Under the pieces are notes generated by a model, which did not search any database, was not told the DNA's origin, and worked only from the letters and a program-made list of their open reading frames with translations. A DNA stretch of 64,000 bases from Theobroma cacao. Its lineage: Eukaryota; Streptophyta; Magnoliopsida; Malvales; Malvaceae. The DNA lies in contig NC_030851.1 in assembly GCF_000208745.1 (NCBI RefSeq), positions 37,898,187 to 37,962,186 of the forward strand, in the 5' to 3' direction. Position numbers and translations under genes: made by a program. This document shows, one piece after another, positions 48,601 through 61,334 of this stretch (its first letter is position 1; each line of letters starts with the position of its first letter).

Positions 48601-51400
48601 TTATAGAACTCTGCGTAAATATTTTTGTAACGTAAAAGCAAAATAAATCCATACGTACAGTAACATAGATAACCAGAGTATGTAATTTAATTTACAATGA
48701 CGTGTGGGGCCCCGAATGACCAAAGGTAACAAAGGTCGTGGACCTACAATTTATGAGGAGGCGAGTCCAATAATAACCCTCGACGTAATCAGCTATTTCC
48801 GGACTGTCCTGATCCTGAAATGAGTGGAAAAGAAGGTGGTGAGTTTATATAAACTCAGTGAGTAAACAGACATTATCTAAAATATCTAAAGTCAAGTAAA
48901 TGAAGACAACTTAAAATAGTTCATCGTACTATGATTCATAACATTTCAAACTCATTTCAACTAAATAAAATAATTTCATTTCACTCAAATAATCAACATG
49001 GCTTATGAATTTCTTAAAAATTTGGCTCATGCCAAAACTCATTCTCGGGGATACCTTGGTCGGAGCATCCAACCGAGTCTGCCAAGGCTGTTAAAGAAAA
49101 GTTCATATACGCATAAAACACATTTTTACGTTTAAAAGCATAGCCATTCCTTGGCGTTGGTTATGTTCATCCTTACGTGGTGGTTTAGCGTGCAGTGAAC
49201 TTTAAAGCTTTACCTCAGGAGATACCCTCTGCGCCTCTCGTACCGAGGTAAAATATAACCGGGTTTACCGTGCCTCTCTCTAATAGGCTGCTCCACGGAA
49301 ACCTACCACTGCAGTGACTAATCAATATCCCACCAAATCAATAAAAGTTTCGACAACATGACATGGCAATTATATTACTACCCAGCCTGTCAAAGCAAAA
49401 CAAACAGTTCATACAATTTCAACACAATTTCCAATTCAGCCATTCATGCCAATATCACCATAAGTCATTCAATTTAAACCATAAATTTACAACACAATCA
49501 AACAATCTCCAATTACTCAATTTCTAAAATCATCATTCAATTTCAAAATGATTTATAAAACTCATTTCATTTAATCACATTTTACTTATAAAACATAAGG
49601 ATTTACCATTTAAACTCATTTTTCTATAAAATCACAAAAACGAATAAAAACTACTTTAAATAATTAAGACGATAATAAGGTTACTCATAATATCGAGAGT
49701 CGAAGTACTCCTAGTCCTAGTCTTCGGGTACAATCTTCTTACCCTTATTGGAAGTTTCACCACCTAAATATAATGCACAACAAGCAATTTACTATATCTG
49801 TACTAAACCGTTATAAAATTAATTTAGGCTCTATATGAATGCATGAAATGGGATGCGAAATATTCAGATTATTATCTAAATATTGTGTTCTACGTAGCTT
49901 CAATTAAGTATCGAAATAAAATGGTATTGGCGTAATTCAATCTATACACCTGTTAATTGGCCAATACATCCAATTCAACTCCAATTAACTTGATTCCACT
50001 TCCAACACTCCAAGTCATCAATTACAAGTTAAATAATATGTAATATCACAAAAATCCATCATCAATATCTTCCTTGTAAAATTCGGCCATTGAAGGTTTA
50101 GTGTAGAACATGAAATTTTCATGCTTGATTTTTACACCTTACATCATAAAACAACTAAAAACACCTAAATAGCATGAAATTCATCAAAGTCCATTATCCA
50201 ATTTCTCTCTTGAAAATTTCAGCCAAGGAGTGTGGGTGAAGGGCATGAAATTTCTTGCTTGTTTTTCATGCTAAACATCACCAAACAACTAAAAACACTA
50301 AGATACCTTGAAATCTAACCAAATAAATCATCAAATCTTCTCTCCCTAAATTCGGTCAGCCATGAATCCTTCATGAGATCTTGAATTTTAACCATGGTAA
50401 TTGAAAAAAAATGCATAGGAAAGGTAGATCACAAGCTAGAATTAAGAAATTTTACCTTTACTTGCTTAATTCCTTGAAATCCAATGAATTTTCTCTTGAT
50501 TTTCTTCTCTAGGGTTTGTTCTATGGTTTTTCCCTTTTGTTCTTGCCTTGGCTGGCTAAGAGAAATGAGATGGGAGAGTTGTAGTTGTGTTTATAAAGGA
50601 AAATATAATAATATTAAAGCTTGACACTTGTCACCATGTGATTGGTCCATATATAAAACTTAATAATTAAGCATTTCTTCTCCACCACGTAAAATCCCTC
50701 AATTATCCAAAGTATAAATGAATTTCATGGGTTTGACAAGTGTCAAGGTGGTGTAAAATTCCAAAAATTCTAATTACGTCCTTGTGGACACGTGAAATGA
50801 CCTTTTTGCCATTATGTTCGAAAAATTGTTGAAATTAAAATTTTTCACTTCTCAAGCTCAAATTATGTTTCAAATAGTCAAACTTGATCAAAATTTCATC
50901 CACCATCCCAAATTTTCCCTCGAGTGGAAAAAATGACCATTTTACCCCTACGTTATGAAAATTCTAACTTAACTCCAAATCAATCCCTGAACTCTGAATC
51001 ATCATATTAAGTCATTCTAAGATTCAATATATCTCAATTGCATCTTAAAATCTTTATTTAAACTAGTTCGAGGCTTAAATCAACTTAATTATACCACTAG
51101 GTACACTACTGACTTTTGACGATTTTTTCGAGGTATTCAAGTATGCAAACATGTTGTCAAATACATGAATGACATGGAAAGTATATTATAGAGTAGGCTT
51201 GACACAAATTGTTGTTTTGCCACCATCTTGGTGAGGTCAAGCAAGAAGACCTAGAAAGAGAAGGATTCCATCGATTAAGGAAGGTAGTAGATGACGGATA
51301 TGTTCACAATGCAAGAGCCACAATCATAATAGACAAAATTACCCAACGCCATTTGTAGTTCCATTGACAAATCTGGCACCATTTTCTAGTCAATTAATGC
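45624..51400 (+). pseudogene. MULE transposase remnant
   Basis: Segments in transposase order: an N-terminal part (45624-45914, MPNVKFMITYGGHW); a MuDR-type DNA-binding region (46552-46755, FPSKAELKQVLNMLALKEHF); catalytic-core pieces IDAIHLKG (about 47167), EKSWSWFL (about 47280) and ISDQHIGIK (about 47350), which hold the expected acidic residues; CDYHLEKNIKKH (about 47425); SWIM-like CS-REFHINL (about 47930); then NNWEIPPDVKQI (about 48170-48200). The 3 kb solo LTR interrupts here. The frame resumes at 51205 (VVLPPSW, RRPRKRRIPS) and reaches a zinc knuckle ICSQCKSHNHNRQNY whose last Cys is Tyr. Stops occur throughout. It cannot be expressed as one protein. Confidence 0.85.
48202..51204. 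mobile_element. Solo LTR, ~3.0 kb, inside the MULE transposase
   Basis: Begins TGTCATGACTCGG and ends GGCTTGACA (TG...CA; inverted ends TGTCA and TGACA). A perfect 5 bp duplication CAAAT flanks it (48197-48201 and 51205-51209). Removing the LTR and one CAAAT joins the transposase frame (DVKQI to VVLPP) without a shift. It has no coding domain, and the small frames inside are chance. Length and sequence style (the block with CTCGAGCCCATGACAACCG near the start) suggest a Ty3/gypsy family. No second LTR or internal region is present. Confidence 0.85.
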
Positions 51401-52170
51401 TTCAACGACGACAATGACCGAAAGCATGTTCAACTTGTAGATAACTCAAGCACACACGCAACAACTGTCCAATGCGAATGACAAATTTTGAGAATGTATG
51501 GGGTTTCGTAGACGAAGATAATGGCTCATCAGAATGAAGTGTATGACATATACCATGATTTGTATGCTGATTAATTAGTGGAGTCAGAATACTCTTGTTA
51601 TGATATTTTGATTGTTGTTTATCAACTTGATGTTTATCCAAGTATGTATAGTCCACTGCCATTGACAGATTAAACGTGTAACATCTTGTTAATTACTTTT
51701 TAGTACATATTTGTTAATTAGTTTTCTTATGTCTCATTAATGCTTAATATGATCAATGAACATGCATTTTGAAATTATAAAACTATTTGCCAGCATGATA
51801 TTGCCAAGTGACATGACCTTGCCATTGATAGAAGCATAAGCTAATTAATTCCCAAACCATAAAAAAATAAGGAAAAAAAGGCAGGCTATTATATATTTTC
51901 ATTATTTTCAAGAAAAATCTCACTCTTTTGTTTCTTGGGAAAGCTAACCTTTGATAGAAATTGATTAATTTTAGAATAGAGGATGAGAATGTTGGTGGGA
52001 GGAATACCATTATAAGCTTTTTCCCAAATTGCTTCACTTAATATGGGAAGAAATTGCCAATTTCTCCATTTCTTTTTCATGGTCTTACTTATAATGTTGA
52101 TGATTCAAGTCGATAAACATTTAATTTGGGTGTTGAAAAGCCTTAAATTGCAAGTAAATCATGTTCAATA

Positions 52171-52420
52171 TAATGCAATGCCGGATTTGGGGTCAGGTAA
52201 TGCCTAATAACCAGTCACAAAATACTTAAAAATTAGTCATTCAATACCTAATAATCAGTCACGTAATACCTTAAATCTGTCATGCAATGCTTAAAAACTA
52301 GTCACGCAATGTAATGCTAGATATGGGGTCACGTTATGCCTAATAATGCCTTAAAACCAGTCACGCAATGCCTAATATCTAGTCACGCAATGCCCTATCA
52401 ACCAATCACGCAATGCCCAT
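52171..52420 (-). repeat. Array 2 of the MULE repeat, internal
   Basis: About ten copies of AGTCACGCAATGCC and decayed versions, in the orientation opposite to array 1, between the transposase and the ULP1 gene. Its position suggests it marks a former right end of a shorter element. Confidence 0.88.
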
Positions 52421-52689
52421 ATGCTATATTCATGTTTAGTTCTGAATTATAAATTGTGTAATCCATCTACAAAAGATATGATTTCCACAATTGTAAAGCT
52501 AAACATAATTCAAAAGTTTATAACTCAATGGTTTGGAGCAATAATAAACAAAGTTACTTTACAAACTTAAGTTTGAATCAAAAAAATAAACAAAGTTATT
52601 TTGCATCTCATGTTGAATCAATCTAATAAACAAAGGTATTAGCAAAAATCTCTAATGTATATCTGTTCCTTAGCCCTTTTATAGTGTTC

Positions 52690-55638
52690 TTTCTTAGCAT
52701 CGTGTCACGTGTACTTATCAACCACTCCATTGTAGTGATTACCCAATCCCGACAACTGTTGTTATCTTCTTGTTCCGAGGTTGAACAATTTTACTGCCAA
52801 CTCATCTGTGTCCAAGGTCATCTTTTACAACGTACTCTATCAAAGTACTTGGACTAGTGGCATATAATGGAAATTAGCATAATTAGGGGACACATATGAT
52901 CCTCGTGCAATGGGGACTTAATTGCATCCAAACGACAATATGAGGAGTTCACCAACATTATACCTTAGTTGACCAAGTTGATATGCATTACAATCCAATG
53001 GTTGTTAAAATGGCATGGCACCAAGATCGAGTCGACCTCATTCCATGGCTTCCCCCATGGAGGACTGTCACCCCTAACATAATCAAGCAGAACTTTAGGA
53101 ATAACTACCTTTTTTGGCTTGAACTTCAGATCAAAGGGTTTAGAGTCCACTTCATGATAGATGGCATGCAAAATATCTTATTAATTAAGTTACACTTAAT
53201 AGTTAGACACCGTGAACTAAACCCCTAAAAAAATATTTTAATAATTAAAACTCATTATAATATACTTACATAGAAAGGTGTGTCAACAATGCATATGTTC
53301 CACTTGTATAATAAGGAATGGTGTTCACAACTACACTTACACATGACATTGATGCATGCGTCAATGTGTTGGTTGTTCATCCACTCATCCTGCTTCTTTA
53401 ATTGCTTCAAAATTCAAGGCCTTCTTGCCCTTCGATGCCCATCATGTTAACTCTGCGCATATAAAATACTAGTGTCAAGGTCACTAAATTCAATTATTTT
53501 GAACCATAATGCCTAATATCGTGTAATGTTTTCATCTTACTTGGTGTGCTCATTATTCTTAAATAGCTCGTATTTTTCCTTCAACTTGTCTTTCACTTTG
53601 CGCTGGACTAATAAGGGATTAACGTAAAGGCTCCTCAGGTATTTGCTGGCCATGCTTATCTGTGCATCTTCAACCAAAGGTGGAGGTGGGGCTTTAAGTA
53701 GAGATGTGCTATGAACAAGATGTGGGGCCTTTAAAGGACTTGTGCTCTAAGCAAGAGAAGGTGTACTTTAAGCATGATGTGAGGTTGCCAGAGGAGATGT
53801 GCTTTGAGTTAGAAGGACGTCCAAGCCTAGTTGGGACTACTTAGCACCTATATGTGAATCCAAACCAGTTGGCACATCGCCACTCGTATACAAATCCAAA
53901 CCAATTGGCTCATCACCACCCGTCCTCCAATCCATACTAGTTGGCCTATCACCATTAACCTTGTGGGCATCGCCATTTTCGTTGCGCTCACCATCATGTT
54001 GACCAATAGGCCCACCTTACATAGTGATGGAAATGAAACACATTAAAACATCAAACACATCCTAAATGTTATATGTTGAAAATGAAAAAAGCTAGAAGCT
54101 CATACCTCAAAATGGTCGAGAAACCGACGTACAAATCAGTTCTTCATCCCTTGCATCTCCCATTAGATCTCTCGTTGGATTTTCAACTGCATTGACTGCA
54201 TTTTCCGCTAGATCTCCAATTGCACTGACTGTAGGTATTTCTTCCATTACTTTTTCAACCGTTTCAACTTACGCTTTATGACTATATGCATTTGAGGTCG
54301 TAATGTCGTGTACGTCTGATCATTATGCAGGGATTAAGCAACAAGAGCCTCAAGAGCAGTAAGAGGGGCATTGACCTCCTTGTCCATAATGCACCTCCAT
54401 TTAACAACTCCTGTAACACTTTTCTCCTTGCGCCTGATGATCTTTTGCTTTTGTTCAAGACTGAATGTTGCTTGACCCTTCAACTGCCATAATGTAACGG
54501 ACTGATGCCTTTGGGATAAACGGATATCAATGTTAACCCAATATGCCTCTAAGTTCTCCTTCATGCTTGGCTTCAAGGTTGTTAATGTGCGTAATTGCAC
54601 CAAAACTTACATTCCCATTAGGTTGAAAGATAGTTGACATATGACAACAAAAAATAAAAAATAAAAATAGTATCGTTTCGCTCTTCACCCTGTCTTCATT
54701 CTGTAAATGTGCAATGATCTTATGGAAGCATGTGGGCTTTTCATCACAATGCCATCTAAGCATTTGTGGATAAGTGTCTACATAATAGCAGCGGGATCCA
54801 AAGTAACTTTGGATAACAGGAATGGCCTTCAATGTTGAAAACTGCAAGTCAATTGTAAACATTATAATCACCTAATAAAATCTTATGTGAAAAAAAAAAG
54901 GAAAACCTTGGGGCACACTACTTGTAGTGCCCATACAAATCCGTATAAGTGGTAGCGTTTTTTCTAAGATGTCCTCACTGGGGAATTTGGAAACCCCTTT
55001 ATATGTAGTCCACGTCTTCACTAAGGGAAAGCATTCCACTAGTCGATGTTCTCTACTAGCAATAATAGCCACGGAGTCACCAATCTTATGTAGTCTTAAT
55101 CGAATAAAATATTATTCACGATCAAGAGTAGAGCCATCTTTGTTGTGTCTCTGTCCTGATCAAATTGGCCTCTCTCAACCCTATCTAACACATCTGAGAG
55201 CTTCACATGGTTCTCCACTCCCTAATATCTTTAGTGAATTCTTTCAAGGATGGCCTTGTAGGGATTTGAGATAACATTTGGCATGGGGGCTGAACTTCAG
55301 TCTTATCATTAGGCAGAACTCACGTTTGGAAAAGTGCACCTTGGTATTGCTTATGACAAACCATAACTCACCCTCAATGGCATCGAGTTCATCAATTCTG
55401 CGTAGCAATAGGTTCTACACGAGACTAGCACAAAATAAGCTTTTTTTTTAGTTTATGTTCATCAGCTTCCTGAAACACGTTCTCTTCACTACCTCCAACT
55501 CATTTTTTTCCATGGTGCCTCGTATATGACATCCTGCTGCATCTACTTATAGTGGATCTTAATGCCAGAGTTGAAGCCTCACTTGTCCCTCAAAACACAA
55601 AGCGAAGCTTTCAAGTTCTCCTGCTTTGTTCTAGCCAT
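52690..55638 (-). pseudogene. MULE-borne ULP1-like (C48 protease) gene remnant
   Basis: A start ATG is plausible at 55638 (MARTKQENLKASL). Going down the minus strand: frames at 55072-54533 resemble the DUF1985-like region of plant transposon ULP1 genes (PQMLRWHCDEKPTCFHKI), followed by a charged, possibly coiled region (54603-54334). The protease part is at 53171-52700, with WNEVDSILVPCHFNNHWIVM and, after frameshifts, a Cys in NNSCRDWVITTMEWL (codon 52754-52752), at the expected places of the catalytic His and Cys. ULP1 enzymes remove SUMO from proteins. The role of transposon-borne copies is unknown. Many stops and frameshifts make this copy inactive. Confidence 0.72.
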
Positions 55639-55841
55639 TTACAACAGAAAACAAATAACATATCTATTTAGCAAATATGATCAAGGAAGATTAAAAAACA
55701 AGAACTAGTTTTTACTATTTTTGCATACATGAAAGAAAATAAACGAAGCACATGTGAAGCATGGCTTATTAAGTAATGAAACAGATACATAATACAAGCA
55801 TTAAAATTGAGCAAAAAACATAAAAGCATTAATATCCAAGC

Positions 55842-56370
55842 AATGCCTAGAACATAGTCATGCAATGCCTTAAAAATCAGTCACGCAATGCCTAAAAACT
55901 GGTCATGCAATGCCTACATACTAGTCATGCAATGCCCTAAAAACCAATCACGCAATGCACTATCAAGCAGTCATGCAATGCTTATCAAACAGTCACGTAA
56001 TTCCTAAAAACAGTCATGCAATGCCCTATCAACCTGTGGTGTAATGACTAAAAATCAGTCACACAATACCTTATCAAGTAGTCACGTAATGCCTAAATCA
56101 CGCATTGCCTAAAAACCAATCACGCAGTGACTAAAAATCAGTCATGCAATACCATATCAATCAGTGATGCAATGCCTAAAAACCAGTAATGCAATGCCTA
56201 AAAATCAAGCACACAATGCCTAAAAATCGCTCACGCAATGCTTTATCAACTAGTCACGCTATGTTTAAAAATTGATCACATAATCCCTTATCAACCAGTC
56301 ACACAATGCCTAAGTCATGTAATGCCTAAAACCCTTAAACCCAATGCCTAAAACTAGTCATGCATGTCTT
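55842..56370 (-). repeat. Array 3 of the MULE repeat, right side
   Basis: About 20 copies of GTCACGCAATGCCTAAAAA-like units at 20-25 base spacing, in reverse orientation to array 1. It is the longest of the three arrays and lies directly upstream of the ULP1-like gene start. Confidence 0.9.
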
Positions 56371-59300
56371 GTCAATGTTCAACCCAAAAACCACCAAAAC
56401 TACCAAATTTCACTTAACAAAATCAATAACTTCAAACAACACATCATATTCCATTTAACAACCTAATCAACGAATATGCCTACCTTGCGAGGAATGCTCA
56501 AGATGCTTAAAGGTTTTTCTTCATGTATAAAAAACTACTTCAAAATGCTCAAAGGCTTTTCTTTTTGGCGAGGAATGCTCTAAAGATGAATAGTTTGTCG
56601 AGGAAAGCTAAGAAATTACAATGGTAAAAAACTTGATCCTAACATATGGGTCAATTTAAGGTGTGGACCCAAACAAATAGGTCGATTTCATTAAGAATTA
56701 TTTTATCCAAAATTAATTTCTCTTGGCTAAAAATAGTTAAAATTATGGGAAGGACTATTTTCAAAAATACCTTATATATGAGGGGTATTTTTGAAAGTAC
56801 CCAAGAAAATTTATAAATAAAGTGAAAACATGTGATTCACTAGAAATGTAGAGAACTCACAAACCAATGATCCATTAAATATAAAACCCAATGCACATTT
56901 CTTAAATTTAAGCATGGATTGTGAAAGGCCTGGTTTTAGATTTGATTTAGCAAGCCTATTGAAAGTTTGGGCCATTAAAGCTAAGCTGCAACTTTGGTTA
57001 TGGTCTAATGAAACATTAGGAGCTGTCGCTCAAATCACAAATTTGAAGGCTGTAGGACTTGGATGGATGGTTAGATACCCGTGTGTCATGGCATGTGAGT
57101 TCTAAGTTATTTTAATTTTTAGTGTTTAAGGTCGCAGGATATTTGACTAAAGTTCGACACATGACACTATGACTCGAGTTTGGTGTTGTTAGAGTGTTTA
57201 AAGTTGGATAAACTTTTTAAATGCTCTACTAAACCTTGTTAGTAATAGTGGTCTCCATTGCCAAATGTCTCTATTTTAGTAATTTCAATACATGATAATT
57301 AGGTTGCTAAGAGTGCAAATTAGTTTGATTATTATAGAGATGATTGTTTTCTTTGAATTATGAAGAAGTATTTGATGTAATATACCTATAATGTCTTTAA
57401 TCACTTCACTAACTAACAATTGTCTTATATACTATCTTTTTCCCATCTTTCTTGAACTGTATTTTATCTTTTTTTTCTTTTAATTCAAAAAATTAAAAGT
57501 TAAAATACTAAGTGAGTCCTTTTAGTTTTCTTATTCTTTTATTATATTCAAATAAATTTTATGTTGATAATAAAATGTCACATCTATCATGTACAGATTA
57601 ATAAACATTTGATGTTTTCTAAATAAGTTAACATGACAAAATTTATTGAGTAGGAAAATTACTTGTTTGGAATGTGATCATTTTTAATCAATTAATTTCG
57701 TCATATTAAAAAAACCACATCATCTATCATGTGTGCAAATAATGTCAATTGACCATGAGCTCAATAGTCATTAAAATCATGTGTGACTTTTTTACAACAA
57801 TTAAGAGCATATATAAATAAAATTTATAAACTACGTGCTTAGTTGGATACAATAACAGGATAAAGAATTATTTAAGGAATTTGAGAAAGTTATAAAATTA
57901 TTAAATACTAGAATTGACCCCATTCGTTGCACTCGTGTCAAATAGAAAACCTTAAACAAATTGTTCATATAAATATATATGTACAAAAGTTGTTGTTGGT
58001 TTGAGTACAAATTGGAAGAATATTTCATAATAGTTTATATTCTTATATATTTATTCCCACCCAATTTACAAAATGGTAATAACCATGAGCAAAATTAAGA
58101 TCATGATCTATTGTTGTGTTTTTATAGGTTTTTATGATGGTAAAGGTAGTAGTCATATACAAAAGTTATCATTAGAGTGTTGAATTTGTCAAGCTGTCTG
58201 TACACAAAAAACTATAGGGTAGTGTGGGTCATAACTGTTAGTGAAATTCTAGTATTTGTTGGTATCAAGGAGTGGGCAAGAACTTTCCAATGAGGCTATC
58301 TTTTGCTTACTAGGTTGTTTTGGATGATCTTTTGCATGGCGAAAAATGAATAAGATCAACTTCTTATATCAATGGTAAGAAAAATGGTTTTTTAACAACT
58401 GAATAACTATAAGAAAGGAATAAAACATTAAATAATCAATGAAATGAAAGAGTAATGTACAAAGAATAGTCATTATATAGTTATAAAAAAATTTTTGGTT
58501 AACAATGTGAACTATCCCATTTCTGAATTCAACAAGACTGTGTTGGGATTTTATGTCAAGACCAAAGCCATATACAATGAGATACATATCCAAAGAAAAG
58601 ATCAATAATAAAACAACATTCAAAATTATGTGGGCTTTGAATCGTCAAACTCTTATGTCAAAGTTGAAATTTGGTGAGCTGGTGCTTGTTTTGTTACACA
58701 TCATGACAGATCAAAACTATTTTTAAATATATAATAGTCTTTAGTGAACCAAACATTACAAGTCTTGGAAAACAAAGTAAAGGATAAAAAAATGAAAAAA
58801 AATAAATAAGAAAAGAAAAAAATAAAAATGACATGCCTAAAAGCTGCCTAAACAGAAGTTGAAACTTGAAACTTGTGTCAACACAACAAAAAGAAAACTA
58901 AAAGCATAAAAACAAAAATCAATATAAGCTCTATGACATTCACAACCAAAATCAATATAGTCATTGCAAGGATCTTTTGAGAAAATTAGAAGACAAAAGT
59001 AATGGTCAAAAAATATGAGGATGCTCTTCAATAGTATTACTACTAACCACTTCGACCATAGAGTAATAACATAAATTAGAGACCAATTTGGAAATATAGT
59101 GAATGATCTTGGATTGAAGAAATAAATAAAAAGATGTCTTATTTACTTCTTCAACAAAATCTTGAGAGTTTAAGATTTTTAGCAACAAAAGTGAATTATA
59201 TGGTACAAAATCTCATTTTAAAAACATGAAGTGAAAATAATTTGGGAGCATTCTCATAAAAGTTAGCATGTTGTCAAGAAAAATAAGTAAAGCAAAGGTT

Positions 59301-59388
59301 GATACTTGTCGTAACATGTGAGTTCTGAAAGTCAACCGTTTGACATGAAAAAAGAGTCATTACCAATTTTTTTAATTTTTTTTAGGGG
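56371..59388. other. AT-rich intergenic DNA
   Basis: About 3 kb between the MULE array and the gypsy LTR. It probably contains the true right end of the MULE. A 9-base word AGGAATGCT recurs near 56490 and 56570. No gene supported; several minus-strand open frames (58369-59188) are low-complexity. Confidence 0.45.
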
Positions 59389-61259
59389 TGATTGGCTACT
59401 TAGGTGAATCTATGACTTTTAGTGAAGTCCTAAGCTTAGCTTAGATTCATTTTAAAGATAGGTTCCGATCTACGAAACAAGTTAGGTTCAGAAGTACAGT
59501 TATGTGTGAGGAAGATATTAGCACCTTTAGAATGCCCATTACATTGTACCTATTTAACTGTGTTATTCTTTTAACCTTATTAATCTTTAAATTCGATATC
59601 CAATCTTATTTTCTTTAATTATTATTTTTTATATTTTGATTATTTTATTTTATTATTTTAACATAAATCAAATCTTTTGATATTGAAACATTTCCCAAAG
59701 ACTCCAATACTTATGCTAGAATTGAAGAAAAATCCCTCACTTAGAAATTTTCTTGAAGTTATTACTTATAATCTTCTCGAAATTTCATCATTAGAGAATT
59801 TTATTTATTTATTTCATCTGATTATTATTTTTATTATTTTTGTTATTACTATTACTTATGCAAATCCTTATATTGGAAATCTTCTAAAATTTTCCAATAC
59901 TTTGGCAAAATTTTAGGAAATTTCCTCACTTAAAAATTCTCTTGAAATTATTACTCATAATCTTCTCGAGATTTCATTATTAGAGGATTTACATATGTTT
60001 ATTTAATTTTTATGAATATTATGATATTATATTTTAATTTACAAGATTTTAAGTATCCTATATTTTAATTTATGAAACCTTAAATATTTTTTATTTATAA
60101 ATTTTATTATTTATTTGTCATAACTATCAATGTTTATGATAATTATTTACAAATAAATCTCTTTGAAAAAATAAATTACAAGATTATGTCCCATTACTTA
60201 TGGCGAGGTTTTATACTTATTCTTGCTTTGAAAATTTTAAGAAAGTTACTACTTGTAATCTTCCTTAAAATTTTCATTTAAAAGATTTTATTTGCAAATA
60301 ATTATACTTTATTCTATCTTATTTTAACTATTTTTTTATAATTACTTTTTTATTTTTACATAACTATGACTTAATTTTATATTCATGATTCCTTGATTAA
60401 AATTCATCATTTATCTCCTCAATTAAAGACCTTATTTTAAGTAAATTGAAATATCAAGATAATGAGAGATGTATGAAATAATTGAAAAAACCAAAATAAA
60501 ACTTACCTTAGCAGGCTTAGAAACTCAAAAGCAAGAAACTTTAACTATTGGACTTTGAATTATACACGGGCCTTGATGGATTGAATTTTCTGGCCCGTCT
60601 TGAAAGTTGCTTTTTTACACAAAATGGCGTAGGTTTTCTTGAAACGACGTCATTTTGACTTCAATATAAATGAGTTAATCTTCTCTTTTTTTTTTTTACG
60701 TTTACTCTCTCTCTAAAATATCTTTCTTTCTCTAAAAAAAGCTTTTCTTTCTTTTCTTTCCCAAAATCCAACATCAATTTGCCGGCACCGTACCTTTGAC
60801 CATCGTTTGCTTCGCCACAAGCCATCATCGAAATTTTCCCAAATTGCTCCTCCCGAATCCTCTTCTCCTCTTCCCTTTAATCAGTTTAGTTTTCCCAAAA
60901 ACAACCCCAATTTTCCTAGATCTAAAACCCAAATTCGGAAACAAAACCCAAAATAAATCTTGCCTTCACTTTTTTTGTTCTCCTCCCTTCCCCAAAACTT
61001 GGCTAATGAATGGGTATTTATACCCATTTTAAGATTAGAAATTCCTTCCACCTTTTAAAAAAAAAAAATCAAATTTTGAAAGTTGTTGGATTAGGATCGG
61101 TTTAAATCGATCCTTAATCTATTTTATTCATAATTTTCCTTATCATTTGTCTTTTCCCTTTTTTTATTTCAAATTTTTTTATTTTTTATTTTATTATTTT
61201 ATTATTTTATTGATTGATTTTTATTATTGAGGTAACCCCAACCAAATGGGGTGTCTTCA
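59389..61259 (-). repeat. 3' LTR of a minus-strand Ty3/gypsy element
   Basis: In minus orientation the LTR starts TGAAGACACCCC at 61259, directly after a purine run (AGAGGGG, plus positions 61264-61270) that would be the polypurine tract. Its far end is probably near TGATTGG at 59389 on the plus strand, where unrelated sequence begins, but that boundary is uncertain (TGAAGTCC at 59423 is an alternative). A TATAAATA box on the minus strand lies at 61022-61015, as expected of an LTR promoter. No coding domains are present. Confidence 0.6.
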
Positions 61260-61334
61260 GTTACCCCTCTATGCGTATTTCTTGAGAATCAGGAATTGTG
61301 CAAAGACGTAGACACTATTTTGGTTGAATCAAGA

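Larger units (their letters stand above)
45303..56370. mobile_element. Mutator-like element with transposase and ULP1 gene
   Basis: Extent is set by the outermost arrays of a short repeat: CATTGCGTGACT-like on the left (45303-45572) and the inverted form AGTCACGCAATG on the right (55842-56370). Between them are a plus-strand MULE transposase remnant and a minus-strand gene with a ULP1 (C48) protease domain, an arrangement known from plant MULEs of the Kaonashi type. A third array (52171-52420), oriented like the right one, lies just behind the transposase. True termini probably extend beyond the arrays, and no target duplication was identified. All coding parts are degenerate. A 3 kb solo LTR is nested in the transposase. 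Confidence 0.75.

Noticed and set aside
51126..51203. VCKHVVKYMNDME read as a SWIM-type part of the MULE transposase
   Set aside because: It falls inside the solo LTR defined by the CAAAT duplication, and the transposase frame resumes only at 51205.
45303..56370. Regularly spaced short repeats as a CRISPR-like array
   Set aside because: Spacers are short, similar to each other and the repeats are degenerate, in a plant transposon. This is a subterminal tandem array and not CRISPR.
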